Assembly (NCBI GenBank): GCA_963975935.1
Contig: CAXBIQ010000001.1
Location: forward strand, 124,001 to 188,000
DNA from: Planktosalinus sp963975935
GTDB lineage: Bacteria > Bacteroidota > Bacteroidia > Flavobacteriales > Flavobacteriaceae
Reading direction: 5' to 3'
DNA: 64,000 nucleotides
Positions 16,339 to 23,318 of the stretch are shown here, in pieces (position 1 is the stretch's first letter; each line of letters starts with the position of its first letter). The notes beneath the pieces are model-generated. The model saw nothing but the letters and a program-made list of their open reading frames with translations, searched no databases and was not told the DNA's origin. Position numbers and translations under genes: made by a program.

Positions 16339-18396
16339 GTGAGATATATTTTATTACTACTGTTATTAGTAAATGGGTTTTCGTGTATAAAAAAGACGAA
16401 CCTCAGCAAAGAACCACCTTTACCGGTAAAGGTGGACTCTTTGTTTCAAGTTGTTTATGTGGACACGCTCTCTCAAGATATAAAAATAGACGCTATTCAC
16501 CAATTAGAAGATTATTTTAAAAACCGAGAAAACGACTCCACAACACGCAGAAATTATTTTAAGATTGCCAACCGCTATCACTATCTCAATGATTTTGAAG
16601 GGTTTTATACTACAGCTCGCAAAGCCTATGAATTGGGCTCAAAAAAAAATGACACACTAACCCTTGCCAGGGGCTATTATTATTATGGCGACTATCATCA
16701 ACAATATAAAAGATTGGATAGCGCTTTTTATAATTATATACAAGCTAAGTCACTTTATGAATTTACTTCTGATAACGAGCGATTAGCCTCTGTACTTTCT
16801 CAAATATCAACTATATATAAAGATATTAAAGACTATTCCAATAGTGAAAAATATGCAGTAGAAGCACTCGAAATTTTCCTTGAAAAAAATGAACCTTACA
16901 ACCTTTACGCGACTTATAATACTTTGGGAATATTAATGACTGAGGTAAACAATTTTAATAAAGCTGTTGAGTATTATAACTTAGCACTCAAAAATATTGA
17001 GAATGCTGATGAAATGGCCGCATACAAATCCCAGCTCAAAGCCCAAACTCTTATAAACCTAGGAGTTTTGTTTCAAAAACAAGGACGATATGAAGAAGCA
17101 TTGGGTTATTTAAATCAGGCTTACACAATAAAAGAGTTAGAATACCAATATCCGCTCAATTATGCCTATTTACTCCAAAACCTTGCCTATACTAAACATA
17201 AGCTAGGAGATAATAACGTCATGCCATTTTTCCAAAGAGCACTAAAAATACAAGACAGCTTGAATTATGGGTATGCAAAAGTGGGAACTCAAAATCAAAT
17301 AGCTTTATTTTATTTAGAGCAAAACCAACCCGACTCTTCTTTTTATTTTGCCAATGCGGCATATCAACAAGCACAAGAAGCGAAAGTGCTTGACAATGAA
17401 TTAAAGGCTTTACACTTGCTTGCTAAAACAGATACTGAAAACAGCAATCAATGGTATGAGATCTATATTAATTTGCAAGATAGCATCACAAATTATGAAC
17501 GCACACAACAAGAAAAGTTTGCCCTTATTGCTTTTGACACTGAAAACCTAAAAATACAAAAGCAACTTGCAGAAAGTCGGGCGGGCCGTCTTGTTTATCA
17601 ATTGTGGTTTATTGCAGGGATCAGCACGTTACTTCTTTCTTTTGCCTTTTTATTGTTTAAGTATCGTTCAAAGCGACTTAAAAACAGGGAGCTGATGCTA
17701 AAGCAGGAAGAGCTTCAAAACAAAGAAAAAATATATGCCGCCATGCTTGAGGAACAATTTAAAATTGAAGAAGGCAAACATCTCGAAAAAAAGAGAATTT
17801 CACGCGAATTACATGATGGAGTCCTCGGAAAATTATCAGGCATAAGGCTTAATCTATTTGTTTTGAACAAGAAAAAAGATCCGGAAACTATTGAAAAATG
17901 TCTCCCCTACATAAAGGACCTTCAAAATGTGGAAAAAGAGATAAGAGCCATCTCCCACAATTTAAGTGAAGACTTGTTTTCAGACCAAATTAGCTTCACT
18001 AAAATGATTGCCAATTTATATGAAAACATTGCGAGCCATTCTAATTTAAAGTTCCATATTCATATAGATGAACTTATTGATTGGAAAAACATTTCAACAG
18101 CGGTCAAAATTGAAGTGTACAGGATTATCCAGGAAGGCCTTCACAATATCGAAAAACACGCCCTCGCAAACAATGTAACCGTAAAAATGTCTCAGAATGA
18201 AACCCATGTGATTATCGAATTAGTAGATGACGGAATCGGCATAGGTTCTTTGGCAAAAACAAAAGGAATAGGGCTAAAAAACATGAAAGAAAGAGCGTCA
18301 AAAATAAAGGCCATGCTCCACATAGATTCTCAACGAAATAGTGGCACAACGCTTTCTCTGTTCTTGCCCAAAAAAGATGTATTTGACAGAGCATAA
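16339..18396 (+). CDS. TPR-containing sensor histidine kinase (NarL/HisKA_3 class)
   Basis: This 685-aa kinase starts at GTG, since the ATG at 16334 is out of frame. It has a lipoprotein-like signal (LLLLLLVNGFSC), six or so tetratricopeptide repeats over residues about 50-380 (for example NLYATYNTLGILMTEVNNFNKAVEYYNLAL), a membrane helix near residues 415-435, a coiled coil, the HisKA_3 dimerisation domain with phosphoacceptor His492 in RISRELHDG, and an HATPase domain (QEGLHNIEKHA, DDGIGIG, GIGLKNMKERA). The TPR part would be periplasmic. It phosphorylates the LuxR-type regulator encoded 88 nt downstream. Confidence 0.93.
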   Translation: MRYILLLLLLVNGFSCIKKTNLSKEPPLPVKVDSLFQVVYVDTLSQDIKIDAIHQLEDYFKNRENDSTTRRNYFKIANRYHYLNDFEGFYTTARKAYELGSKKNDTLTLARGYYYYGDYHQQYKRLDSAFYNYIQAKSLYEFTSDNERLASVLSQISTIYKDIKDYSNSEKYAVEALEIFLEKNEPYNLYATYNTLGILMTEVNNFNKAVEYYNLALKNIENADEMAAYKSQLKAQTLINLGVLFQKQGRYEEALGYLNQAYTIKELEYQYPLNYAYLLQNLAYTKHKLGDNNVMPFFQRALKIQDSLNYGYAKVGTQNQIALFYLEQNQPDSSFYFANAAYQQAQEAKVLDNELKALHLLAKTDTENSNQWYEIYINLQDSITNYERTQQEKFALIAFDTENLKIQKQLAESRAGRLVYQLWFIAGISTLLLSFAFLLFKYRSKRLKNRELMLKQEELQNKEKIYAAMLEEQFKIEEGKHLEKKRISRELHDGVLGKLSGIRLNLFVLNKKKDPETIEKCLPYIKDLQNVEKEIRAISHNLSEDLFSDQISFTKMIANLYENIASHSNLKFHIHIDELIDWKNISTAVKIEVYRIIQEGLHNIEKHALANNVTVKMSQNETHVIIELVDDGIGIGSLAKTKGIGLKNMKERASKIKAMLHIDSQRNSGTTLSLFLPKKDVFDRA

Positions 18397-18448
18397 TATT
18401 TCAGGCGTTATCCGCATATTCTATTCAGCGACTTTAACAATATTTTAA

Positions 18449-18456
18449 TATCTTTG
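18449..18456 (+). promoter_or_regulatory. -7 box upstream of the response regulator
   Basis: TATCTTTG fits TAnnTTTG and lies 28 nt before the regulator start codon, in the 88-nt gap after the kinase. No good -33 TTG is seen, so the regulator may be transcribed both with the kinase and from this site. Confidence 0.45.
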
Positions 18457-18484
18457 ATAGTAAGCTTACAATTATTCAGAGATT

Positions 18485-19150
18485 ATGATGACGTTAAAAA
18501 TTTTAATCATTGACGACCATCCCACACAAATTGACGGTTATAAAAGCATTCTAGCTTTTAATCAAAAGGGCGCTACTATTGAGGTAACTGCCTGCCACGA
18601 TTGTCGTCAAGCATTCAAGGTCATTACAAACCCCTTAAACAAAGAAGTTTTTGACACTGTCTTTATTGATTACAGCATACCGGCCTTTGAGGAAGAAAAT
18701 TTATATACCGGGGAAGATATTGCCCTTTTAGCACAAAAACATTTTAAGGACCCAAAAATTGCCATCATCACTTCACATACAGAGGCTATTGTGCTTTATA
18801 ATGTCCTCAAAAAAGTAAACCCTCAGGCACTGATGGTTAAAAGTGACATCGATGGTGATGAATTACTGGAAGCATTTGATCTTTTATTACAGGGGTCAAC
18901 ATACTATTCAGAAACGGTGAGAATTGCAAAAAAAACAATGCTTTCAAAAGAAGAGTTGTTAGACACCACTAATCGTAAAATCATTGAACTGCTGGCACAG
19001 GGCATTAAAACCAAAAACTTACCGGAACATCTTCACCTCTCACAAAGTGCTATTGAAAAACGTAAAGCCACCATCAAAGACGCCCTGGGTATAGACAAGG
19101 GTAATGATGAGGATATTTTAAGAGAAGTTAGAAAACTGGGGCTTATTTAA
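18485..19150 (+). CDS. LuxR-type response regulator
   Basis: This 221-aa regulator has a receiver domain (LKILIIDDHP at the start, phosphoacceptor Asp62 in VFIDYS, conserved Thr/Ser and Lys in IAIITSH and MVKSD) and a C-terminal helix-turn-helix (NRKIIELLAQGIKTKNLPEHL followed by LSQSAIEKRKATIKDALGI). The recognition helix carries the KRKATIKD pattern usual for Bacteroidota regulators paired with TPR kinases. Two start codons in tandem (ATGATG) are possible. The next genes are small exported proteins whose promoters carry a shared palindrome, the likely target of this protein. Confidence 0.93.
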   Translation: MMTLKILIIDDHPTQIDGYKSILAFNQKGATIEVTACHDCRQAFKVITNPLNKEVFDTVFIDYSIPAFEEENLYTGEDIALLAQKHFKDPKIAIITSHTEAIVLYNVLKKVNPQALMVKSDIDGDELLEAFDLLLQGSTYYSETVRIAKKTMLSKEELLDTTNRKIIELLAQGIKTKNLPEHLHLSQSAIEKRKATIKDALGIDKGNDEDILREVRKLGLI

Positions 19151-19221
19151 ATAAGTAACAATTCTTTATAACGCACTATTCTCTCGGTTAATTTACTTTA
19201 TATCCTACTTTTAACACTTCC

Positions 19222-19266
19222 TACGGTTTTACCGTAACAATAGCCCACACCCTTCCATTAGTTTTA
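19222..19266 (+). promoter_or_regulatory. Perfect palindromic operator and -7 box of the 19342 gene
   Basis: TACGGTTTTACCGTA (19222-19236) is a perfect 6+3+6 palindrome. TAGTTTTA (19259-19266) starts exactly 22 nt after it and matches the flavobacterial -7 box at seven of eight positions. An activator bound here would cover the -33 region. The identical 15-mer (read on the other strand) recurs at 23245 with the same 22-nt spacing. Confidence 0.7.
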
Positions 19267-19341
19267 TCCTATCAAAACAACTCGCGAACTTTTTGATGAT
19301 TAAAATCAAACAATTTTATTAATTTTAAAAACGTATTTATT

Positions 19342-20040
19342 ATGAAAAAATTATTTTTAGCCCTTGTGGCAACGGTGTTAATTGGTGGGAGTTCTTTTGG
19401 GCAAGGCGGCGATGGTGGTTGTATTCAGTTGCCTGACCCGCTAAAACCCTTAATACCAACAACGATTGACTGGGGAGATTTGGGCTTAAACAAAAGTTCT
19501 GGCTCCAGTCAATTAAACCAAGAAGCTGTATTAAGCTATTTAATTGATGTAAACAACGGGATTGTTGACTCAAAGGGGATTACTACAAAAAAAAGAGCAG
19601 AAGCATTAAGTAATATGGCTACTATTATTAAAGAAGCAGAGAAAGATGAAAAATACCAGTTTGTAATGAGTTTGCTAAATAATAACCCAAACATTACATT
19701 GCCTGGATTTATATCTTTATTAGAGACAAACAAACCTCCATTACTAACAATGAATGATGGATATAATTATTATGTAAAGCTTCACTATACACTTCAACTT
19801 GGCCAAAATAGTTATGACAAGTCAGATTTTTTAACAAGAATAGACCCGAATTCAAAAGGAGGTCCTAATTCTGATCTTGTTTATTATAACGAACATATCG
19901 CAGCAAGTTGCGCGCTCCAAATTATAACAGGAACTGCTGCTGGTGGTGTAATAGGTGGCTGGTTTGGCGGTGTTGGAGCTCCTATTGGGGCTGTGGTGGG
20001 TGCCATTATAGGAATTCACTCTTGTATAAGCGATAAATAG
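19342..20040 (+). CDS. Exported protein with Cys-flanked glycine-zipper tail (bacteriocin-like)
   Basis: This 232-aa product has a clean Sec signal peptide (MKKLFLALVATVLIGGSSFG, cut before QGG). The middle (residues 50-180) is helical without a recognised family. The last 45 residues carry two Cys, one before and one after a Gly/Ala/Ile-rich hydrophobic hairpin with repeated GxxxG spacing (GTAAGGVIGGWFGGVGAP, then VVGAIIGIHSC). Such tails occur in pore-forming bacteriocins and in glycine-zipper outer-membrane proteins; which applies is open. It is the first gene after the kinase/regulator pair and has the operator-bearing promoter. A strong stem-loop follows the stop. Confidence 0.8.
   Translation: MKKLFLALVATVLIGGSSFGQGGDGGCIQLPDPLKPLIPTTIDWGDLGLNKSSGSSQLNQEAVLSYLIDVNNGIVDSKGITTKKRAEALSNMATIIKEAEKDEKYQFVMSLLNNNPNITLPGFISLLETNKPPLLTMNDGYNYYVKLHYTLQLGQNSYDKSDFLTRIDPNSKGGPNSDLVYYNEHIAASCALQIITGTAAGGVIGGWFGGVGAPIGAVVGAIIGIHSCISDK
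19351..19386 (+). repeat. 36-nt direct repeat, copy 1 (signal-peptide coding)
   Basis: This stretch starts TTATTTTTAGCCCTTGTGGC and is identical over 36 nt to 20669-20704. It codes for LFLALVATVLIG of the signal peptide of the 19342 gene. Confidence 0.9.
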
Positions 20041-20056
20041 AAATCTACCCTAATGT

Positions 20057-20100
20057 GCCCAGCAAAAGTGAAATAGTCTTCACTTATACTGGGCTTAATT
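20057..20100 (+). terminator. Two-part stem-loop after the 19342 gene
   Basis: GCCCAG (20057-20062) pairs with CTGGGC (20089-20094), and inside it AAGTGAA pairs with TTCACTT, followed by TTAATTTT. It works as a terminator or attenuator 14 nt before the next start codon. It also shows that the GTG at 20055, which would lengthen the next gene, cannot be a real start. Confidence 0.75.
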
Positions 20101-20108
20101 TTAAAACA

Positions 20109-20387
20109 ATGAAAACTAAAGCAAACTATTTTACAAAGCAAGGTCTATCTTTAGGAGGAAATATTCATTTTGAAAAGGATTACTTTACTTTTAAAACACA
20201 TTTATTAAATTTTAAAAAAGAAACAATAAAGGTTGAATACAAAAACCTATTATCTATTGAGTTGGAAGTCATTATTGGCCCAATGCTAAGAATTGTTTTA
20301 AAAAATGGAGAAACTTTAGCATTCGTTGTTTCAAATAGAAAAAAAATTAAAGAGTTTTTAGAAGAAAAAATAAAAACCAACTTATAA
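20109..20387 (+). CDS. Small cytoplasmic protein, GRAM/PH-like, partner of the 19342 gene
   Basis: I choose ATG 20109 because the upstream GTG at 20055 lies inside a hairpin. The 92-aa product starts MKTKANYFTKQG, has no signal peptide, and consists of alternating strands (GGNIHFEKDYFTFKTHLLNF, TIKVEYKNLLSIELE, LRIVLKNGETLAFVVSNR) ending in a short helix. This is the strand order of GRAM/PH-like or bPH domains. Its place right behind a toxin-like exported protein makes an immunity or control role possible, but nothing in the sequence proves it. Confidence 0.65.
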   Translation: MKTKANYFTKQGLSLGGNIHFEKDYFTFKTHLLNFKKETIKVEYKNLLSIELEVIIGPMLRIVLKNGETLAFVVSNRKKIKEFLEEKIKTNL

Positions 20388-20468
20388 CTCTAATTTTTTT
20401 AATCTTAACATCTAAGTGACTTTTGGATGTTATGATATATTTTTAACGTAAGACATAAATCAAAAACC

Positions 20469-20648
20469 ATGAAATCAAACATCTTCATCGCCCTTTGTAT
20501 GACTGCTATATTTATTATAAAACTACTAGAAGGCTCATTTTTTGAATCTTTACTAAACCCCGTTTTGTTGAACTGGCTTGTGCTGCTTGCTTTTATTCTG
20601 AGTTGGCTCCAGGTTTTTGGGATTAATTTTCATTCTAAAAAGAAGTAA
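20469..20648 (+). CDS. 59-aa two-helix membrane protein
   Basis: A complete frame runs from ATG (context CAAAAACCATG) to TAA. The product begins MKSNIFIALCMTAIFIIKLL and has a second membrane helix (NWLVLLAFILSWLQVFG), ending in the basic tail HSKKK. The topology of two helices with a cytoplasmic Lys-rich end resembles small bacteriocin immunity or holin-like proteins, though no family is recognised. It lies between two exported-protein cassettes and 35 nt before the second copy of the 36-nt repeat. Confidence 0.6.
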   Translation: MKSNIFIALCMTAIFIIKLLEGSFFESLLNPVLLNWLVLLAFILSWLQVFGINFHSKKK

Positions 20649-20668
20649 TATATTCAATTTTTGAAAAT

Positions 20669-20704
20669 TTATTTTTAGCCCTTGTGGCAACGGTGTTAAT
20701 TGGT
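20669..20704 (+). repeat. 36-nt direct repeat, copy 2
   Basis: This stretch is identical to 19351-19386. It again codes for LFLALVATVLIG, but the start codon region in front differs and is one base short, so the signal peptide is not joined to a usable start in frame. Confidence 0.9.
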
Positions 20705-21190
20705 AGTGCTTCTTGGGGGCAATCAAAAATGACTAAAGAAGAAGCAAGACAAAAAGCTGCAGATGTAATGATTGTTTTTGTTGAGGCAGTTGAACCTATC
20801 TATCAAGAATCTAAACCAAAGAGTTATGATGCTTTTTTAGCTGCTTTATATCCAACAACCAAGCCAGCCTTGACTGTGGAAGCAAATGCTTTATTAAATG
20901 ATGTTTATAACTATTTAAAAAACAACACTTCTTCCTCAGCTATAATGGCAGGCTATAATGGCATTTCCCTAGCAAGAGCTGCTGAATCTGTTTCAAACAA
21001 GTTAAACGGAACAATTAATCTTGATGAATTATTTACTGGAACTGCAGGAGATTTCAACCCTTATGAAGGACCTCAGGCAAAAAGTGGAGGCTGTGATTGT
21101 AAATGGTATCAAATTGCTTGTTGGGCTGATTGTGTATTTGGCGAAGGGTTTTGGGGAATGATTTTGCCAATTCTTATAAACTTACTTTAA
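20684..21190 (+). CDS. Exported protein with Cys/Trp-rich tail; start codon lost or misread
   Basis: From the first in-frame GTG the product is 168 aa. Comparison with the 19342 gene shows that the true N-terminus would begin at TTG 20661 (MKNLFLALVATVLIG and then SASWGQ) if one A were added in the run at 20664-20667. As read, no ATG, GTG or TTG in frame precedes the repeat. The mature part is helical (KEEARQKAADVMIVFVEAVEP), and the tail is GGCDCKWYQIACWADCVFG followed by a hydrophobic end, a pattern similar to fulvocin C-related bacteriocins. It may be a pseudogene, a sequencing error in a homopolymer, or a gene with an unusual start. Confidence 0.7.
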   Translation: MATVLIGSASWGQSKMTKEEARQKAADVMIVFVEAVEPIYQESKPKSYDAFLAALYPTTKPALTVEANALLNDVYNYLKNNTSSSAIMAGYNGISLARAAESVSNKLNGTINLDELFTGTAGDFNPYEGPQAKSGGCDCKWYQIACWADCVFGEGFWGMILPILINLL

Positions 21191-21199
21191 CAAATCCCA

Positions 21200-21225
21200 A
21201 ACCCAGCTCAATTATGGGCTGGGTT
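21200..21225 (+). terminator. Stem-loop after the 20684 gene
   Basis: AACCCAGC (21200-21207) pairs perfectly with GCTGGGTT (21218-21225). As with the loop at 20057, it sits about 14 nt before the next start codon and has the CCCAG/CTGGG core, suggesting partial read-through into the partner gene. Confidence 0.6.
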
Positions 21226-21239
21226 ATAAATAAAATAAA

Positions 21240-21959
21240 ATGAAACATTCTACTTATATAATACTCCTTCTTTTGCTTGCATCTTGTAATTCTTTTTATT
21301 TAAGCTCTATGAAGAGGTTAGGTCTATTTGATAACCAAGTGTATCTTGAGGAAATTAAAGTGCCTGGAAAAAAAATAATTTTTGTACCGATGCAACATGT
21401 GGGCACTCAAGCTTATTACAAGGATGTAAAGTATAAAATGGACTCATTACAAAACTTGGGATTCAAACCTTTTATTGAGTCGATCATTATTCCTAACTAT
21501 TTAGATATAAATCAAAAGGAATATTTTTATAAAAAATTTAGAAAGATTACTGGGAATGTCGGAAATTTATATTTAGACACTATTAAAAATACTTTCGTGG
21601 GGAAAGTTAAATTACCCAACAATCATAATTTAATTAATCAACCCCCGAATGACAAATTATTTGATTTGTCTGAAGCTGTAAATATTGACGCGCATTTAGA
21701 CTCAATTATTTTAAAATTTGAAAAGATGTATGGCACTATTACGTTAACAAAATGCGACTTAGATACAGATGTCTATGACCTCTTATACAATTGTAAAACA
21801 CTTGATAGAAGAACACAATTACTGTTTAAGGAATTTTTTACTTTTGGATATAGAGATTCAATAATTGCAGACGCAACATTAAAAAGCAATAGTAGAAAAA
21901 TTGTGCTTGTATATGGTAAAAATCACTTTGAGGGAATAAAAGAACTGCTTGAAAATTAG
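21240..21959 (+). CDS. TraB/GumN-like lipoprotein
   Basis: This 239-aa product has a short SPII signal (MKHSTYIILLLLLASC, Cys16). The body starts KIIFVPMQHVGTQAYYKDVK and ends RKIVLVYGKNHFEGIKELL, with a conserved Glu in KPFIESI. This His-Val-Gly, Glu and final GxxH layout is that of the TraB/PrgY/GumN (TIKI) superfamily, members of which are metal-dependent proteases or pheromone-shutdown proteins. The family call is by motif only. It is the partner gene in the second cassette. An inhibitor of a secreted peptide would fit the TraB precedent but is inference. Confidence 0.65.
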   Translation: MKHSTYIILLLLLASCNSFYLSSMKRLGLFDNQVYLEEIKVPGKKIIFVPMQHVGTQAYYKDVKYKMDSLQNLGFKPFIESIIIPNYLDINQKEYFYKKFRKITGNVGNLYLDTIKNTFVGKVKLPNNHNLINQPPNDKLFDLSEAVNIDAHLDSIILKFEKMYGTITLTKCDLDTDVYDLLYNCKTLDRRTQLLFKEFFTFGYRDSIIADATLKSNSRKIVLVYGKNHFEGIKELLEN

Positions 21960-22007
21960 TTGTTTAACCCTCCCCCAATATGGTAGGTGAGCTCCTTGTG
22001 GGGGTAG

Positions 22008-22442
22008 ACTTTTTCAAAAAATAATGAAAATGAAAAAATCTTAAACTTAACAGATGAAACCACTAAATGGGATTCATTTGAAAAAACCGACATGGATGGT
22101 AATGTTTCTCAATAACCTTAGTTTGGGGTAGGAAGTCGAAGGGCTGTAAGGAATTTGGAATTTGCGACATAGGAGGCTCTATTACAATCGGACCAATTAC
22201 CATTGTATTTAGACAGGGTGAAAAAAGGCAACGGCAGCTTACTATTGAATATAGATGAAAGTTTTAGAGATTACACTTATGAATATTTTAACGGCAACAC
22301 AATTATTATTGAAGAAGATTTTACATTGCCTCCGGAAATATTTAGAGAACTGGGAATTGATTCTGGCTATAAAATTAAATCTGGGAACTACCAAATTTCA
22401 GAAACTAAAAATACTGAGGGAAGGAATACCATAACGTTTTAA
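22008..22442 (+). pseudogene. Frameshifted relative of the 23319 gene
   Basis: Three coding-like pieces follow each other: frame A 22008-22115 (KNNENEKILNLTDETTKWDS), frame B 22103-22200 (TLVWGRKSKGCKEFGICDIGG), and frame A again 22173-22442 (LYLDRVKKGNGSLLLNIDES to the end). Two single-base shifts of opposite sense, one near 22103-22115 and one near 22165-22203, would join them into one frame of about 145 codons. The Cys motif and the tail (EEDFTLPPEIFRELGIDSG, then IKSGNYQI) match the plan of the intact 151-aa protein at 23319. No start or signal peptide is visible. It could be a decayed gene or a patch of sequence errors. Confidence 0.6.
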
Positions 22443-22450
22443 AAACCTTT

Positions 22451-22493
22451 GACTGCAGTTTAAATATTTTACTTAAACTGCAGTCATTTTTTT
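22451..22493 (+). terminator. Perfect intrinsic terminator
   Basis: A 13-bp perfect stem (GACTGCAGTTTAA with TTAAACTGCAGTC) and a 9-nt loop are followed by A and seven T. It closes the second cassette and the pseudogene. Confidence 0.9.
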
Positions 22494-22532
22494 AATTTGA
22501 CAAAGACAGTTTTTAACCTTAATTTTTTTATT

Positions 22533-23156
22533 ATGAAACCGAACAAATCTTTTTTAATAGTTACATTAATATTGTTTTTTATCAGCTGTAAGCCGGCATT
22601 AAAATCATTTTATGGTATTAAAAAACCTAAAATGGAGTCAACGGAATCGCTTATGGATTATCTCCACAAAAAAAAGGTGCCGGTTGAAAATGTGCTGATT
22701 ATTAAAGACCTGAATGGTTTTTCGAGTATAAATAACGGCGTTTTTTCTGTGCCTAATGCTATTTTTTTTAATGCAAAGGGAGAGTATGTGGAGTATAAAA
22801 AAAGCGCTGAAGAGTGCAATGCTTATGTCTTCGGGTTTATAGAAGATTTAGAGAGTATCAACAATCAACCTTCAGACCCTGCCTATAAAATTAATTTGTT
22901 GTTGGAAAACACTAAAAACCTCCAACTTGAAAGCGTAAAAGCAGAAGACAAAAAGGACACCTATGTTTTTATTACATGGGCCAAATATGCTGGTAAGCTT
23001 AATAAAGATAAAGCCTTTGCCTGGATTAATCTTTTAGAAGAGGCCAATCAAAAGGGCATGAATGTTCAATATTTTTTGCTGAATTATGACTTACAAAAGA
23101 GCTGGGACTTAACAGAGCAACAGGAAGAAGAGTTGTTAAATCAATTTAAGATTTAA
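22533..23156 (+). CDS. Lipoprotein of unknown function
   Basis: I choose ATG 22533 over the TTG at 22497 because it starts a proper SPII signal (MKPNKSFLIVTLILFFISC, Cys19) with an A/T-rich Bacteroidota start context. The 207-aa product has a strand-helix core (VENVLIIKDLNGFSSI, FSVPNAIFFNAKGEYVEYK) that could be a thioredoxin-like fold without the CxxC, and a helical C-terminal half. No family is recognised. It lies between a terminator and the operator-bearing promoter of the next gene, so it has a separate transcript. Confidence 0.7.
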   Translation: MKPNKSFLIVTLILFFISCKPALKSFYGIKKPKMESTESLMDYLHKKKVPVENVLIIKDLNGFSSINNGVFSVPNAIFFNAKGEYVEYKKSAEECNAYVFGFIEDLESINNQPSDPAYKINLLLENTKNLQLESVKAEDKKDTYVFITWAKYAGKLNKDKAFAWINLLEEANQKGMNVQYFLLNYDLQKSWDLTEQQEEELLNQFKI

Positions 23157-23240
23157 AGTAAAAGCGCATACTACTTGATAAGGATTTTTTTAAAATCAGT
23201 CTAAAGAATCAATTTTATTTAGCCCAAACTAAATTAACAA

Positions 23241-23289
23241 AAGGTACGGTAAAACCGTACCTTAAAAATATCTGGTCAAAGTAAATTTG
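23241..23289 (+). promoter_or_regulatory. Perfect palindromic operator and -7 box of the 23319 operon
   Basis: TACGGTAAAACCGTA (23245-23259) sits inside a longer perfect dyad (10+3+10, 23241-23263). TAAATTTG (23282-23289), an exact flavobacterial -7 box, starts 22 nt after the 15-mer. The 15-mer is the reverse complement of the one at 19222, and the spacing is the same to the base. Confidence 0.75.
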
Positions 23290-23318
23290 AGGAAGAATTA
23301 ACTAAAAAACACCAAAAG

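Noticed and set aside
20055..20108. GTG 20055 as the start of the second cassette-1 gene
   Set aside because: It lies at the edge of a stable stem-loop and the added residues do not look like a signal or domain.
21968..22010. CCTCCCCCA and TGTGGGGG as a terminator after the TraB-like gene
   Set aside because: Pairing needs bulges and a long loop, so it is too weak to list as a feature, though a weak 3' end is possible.
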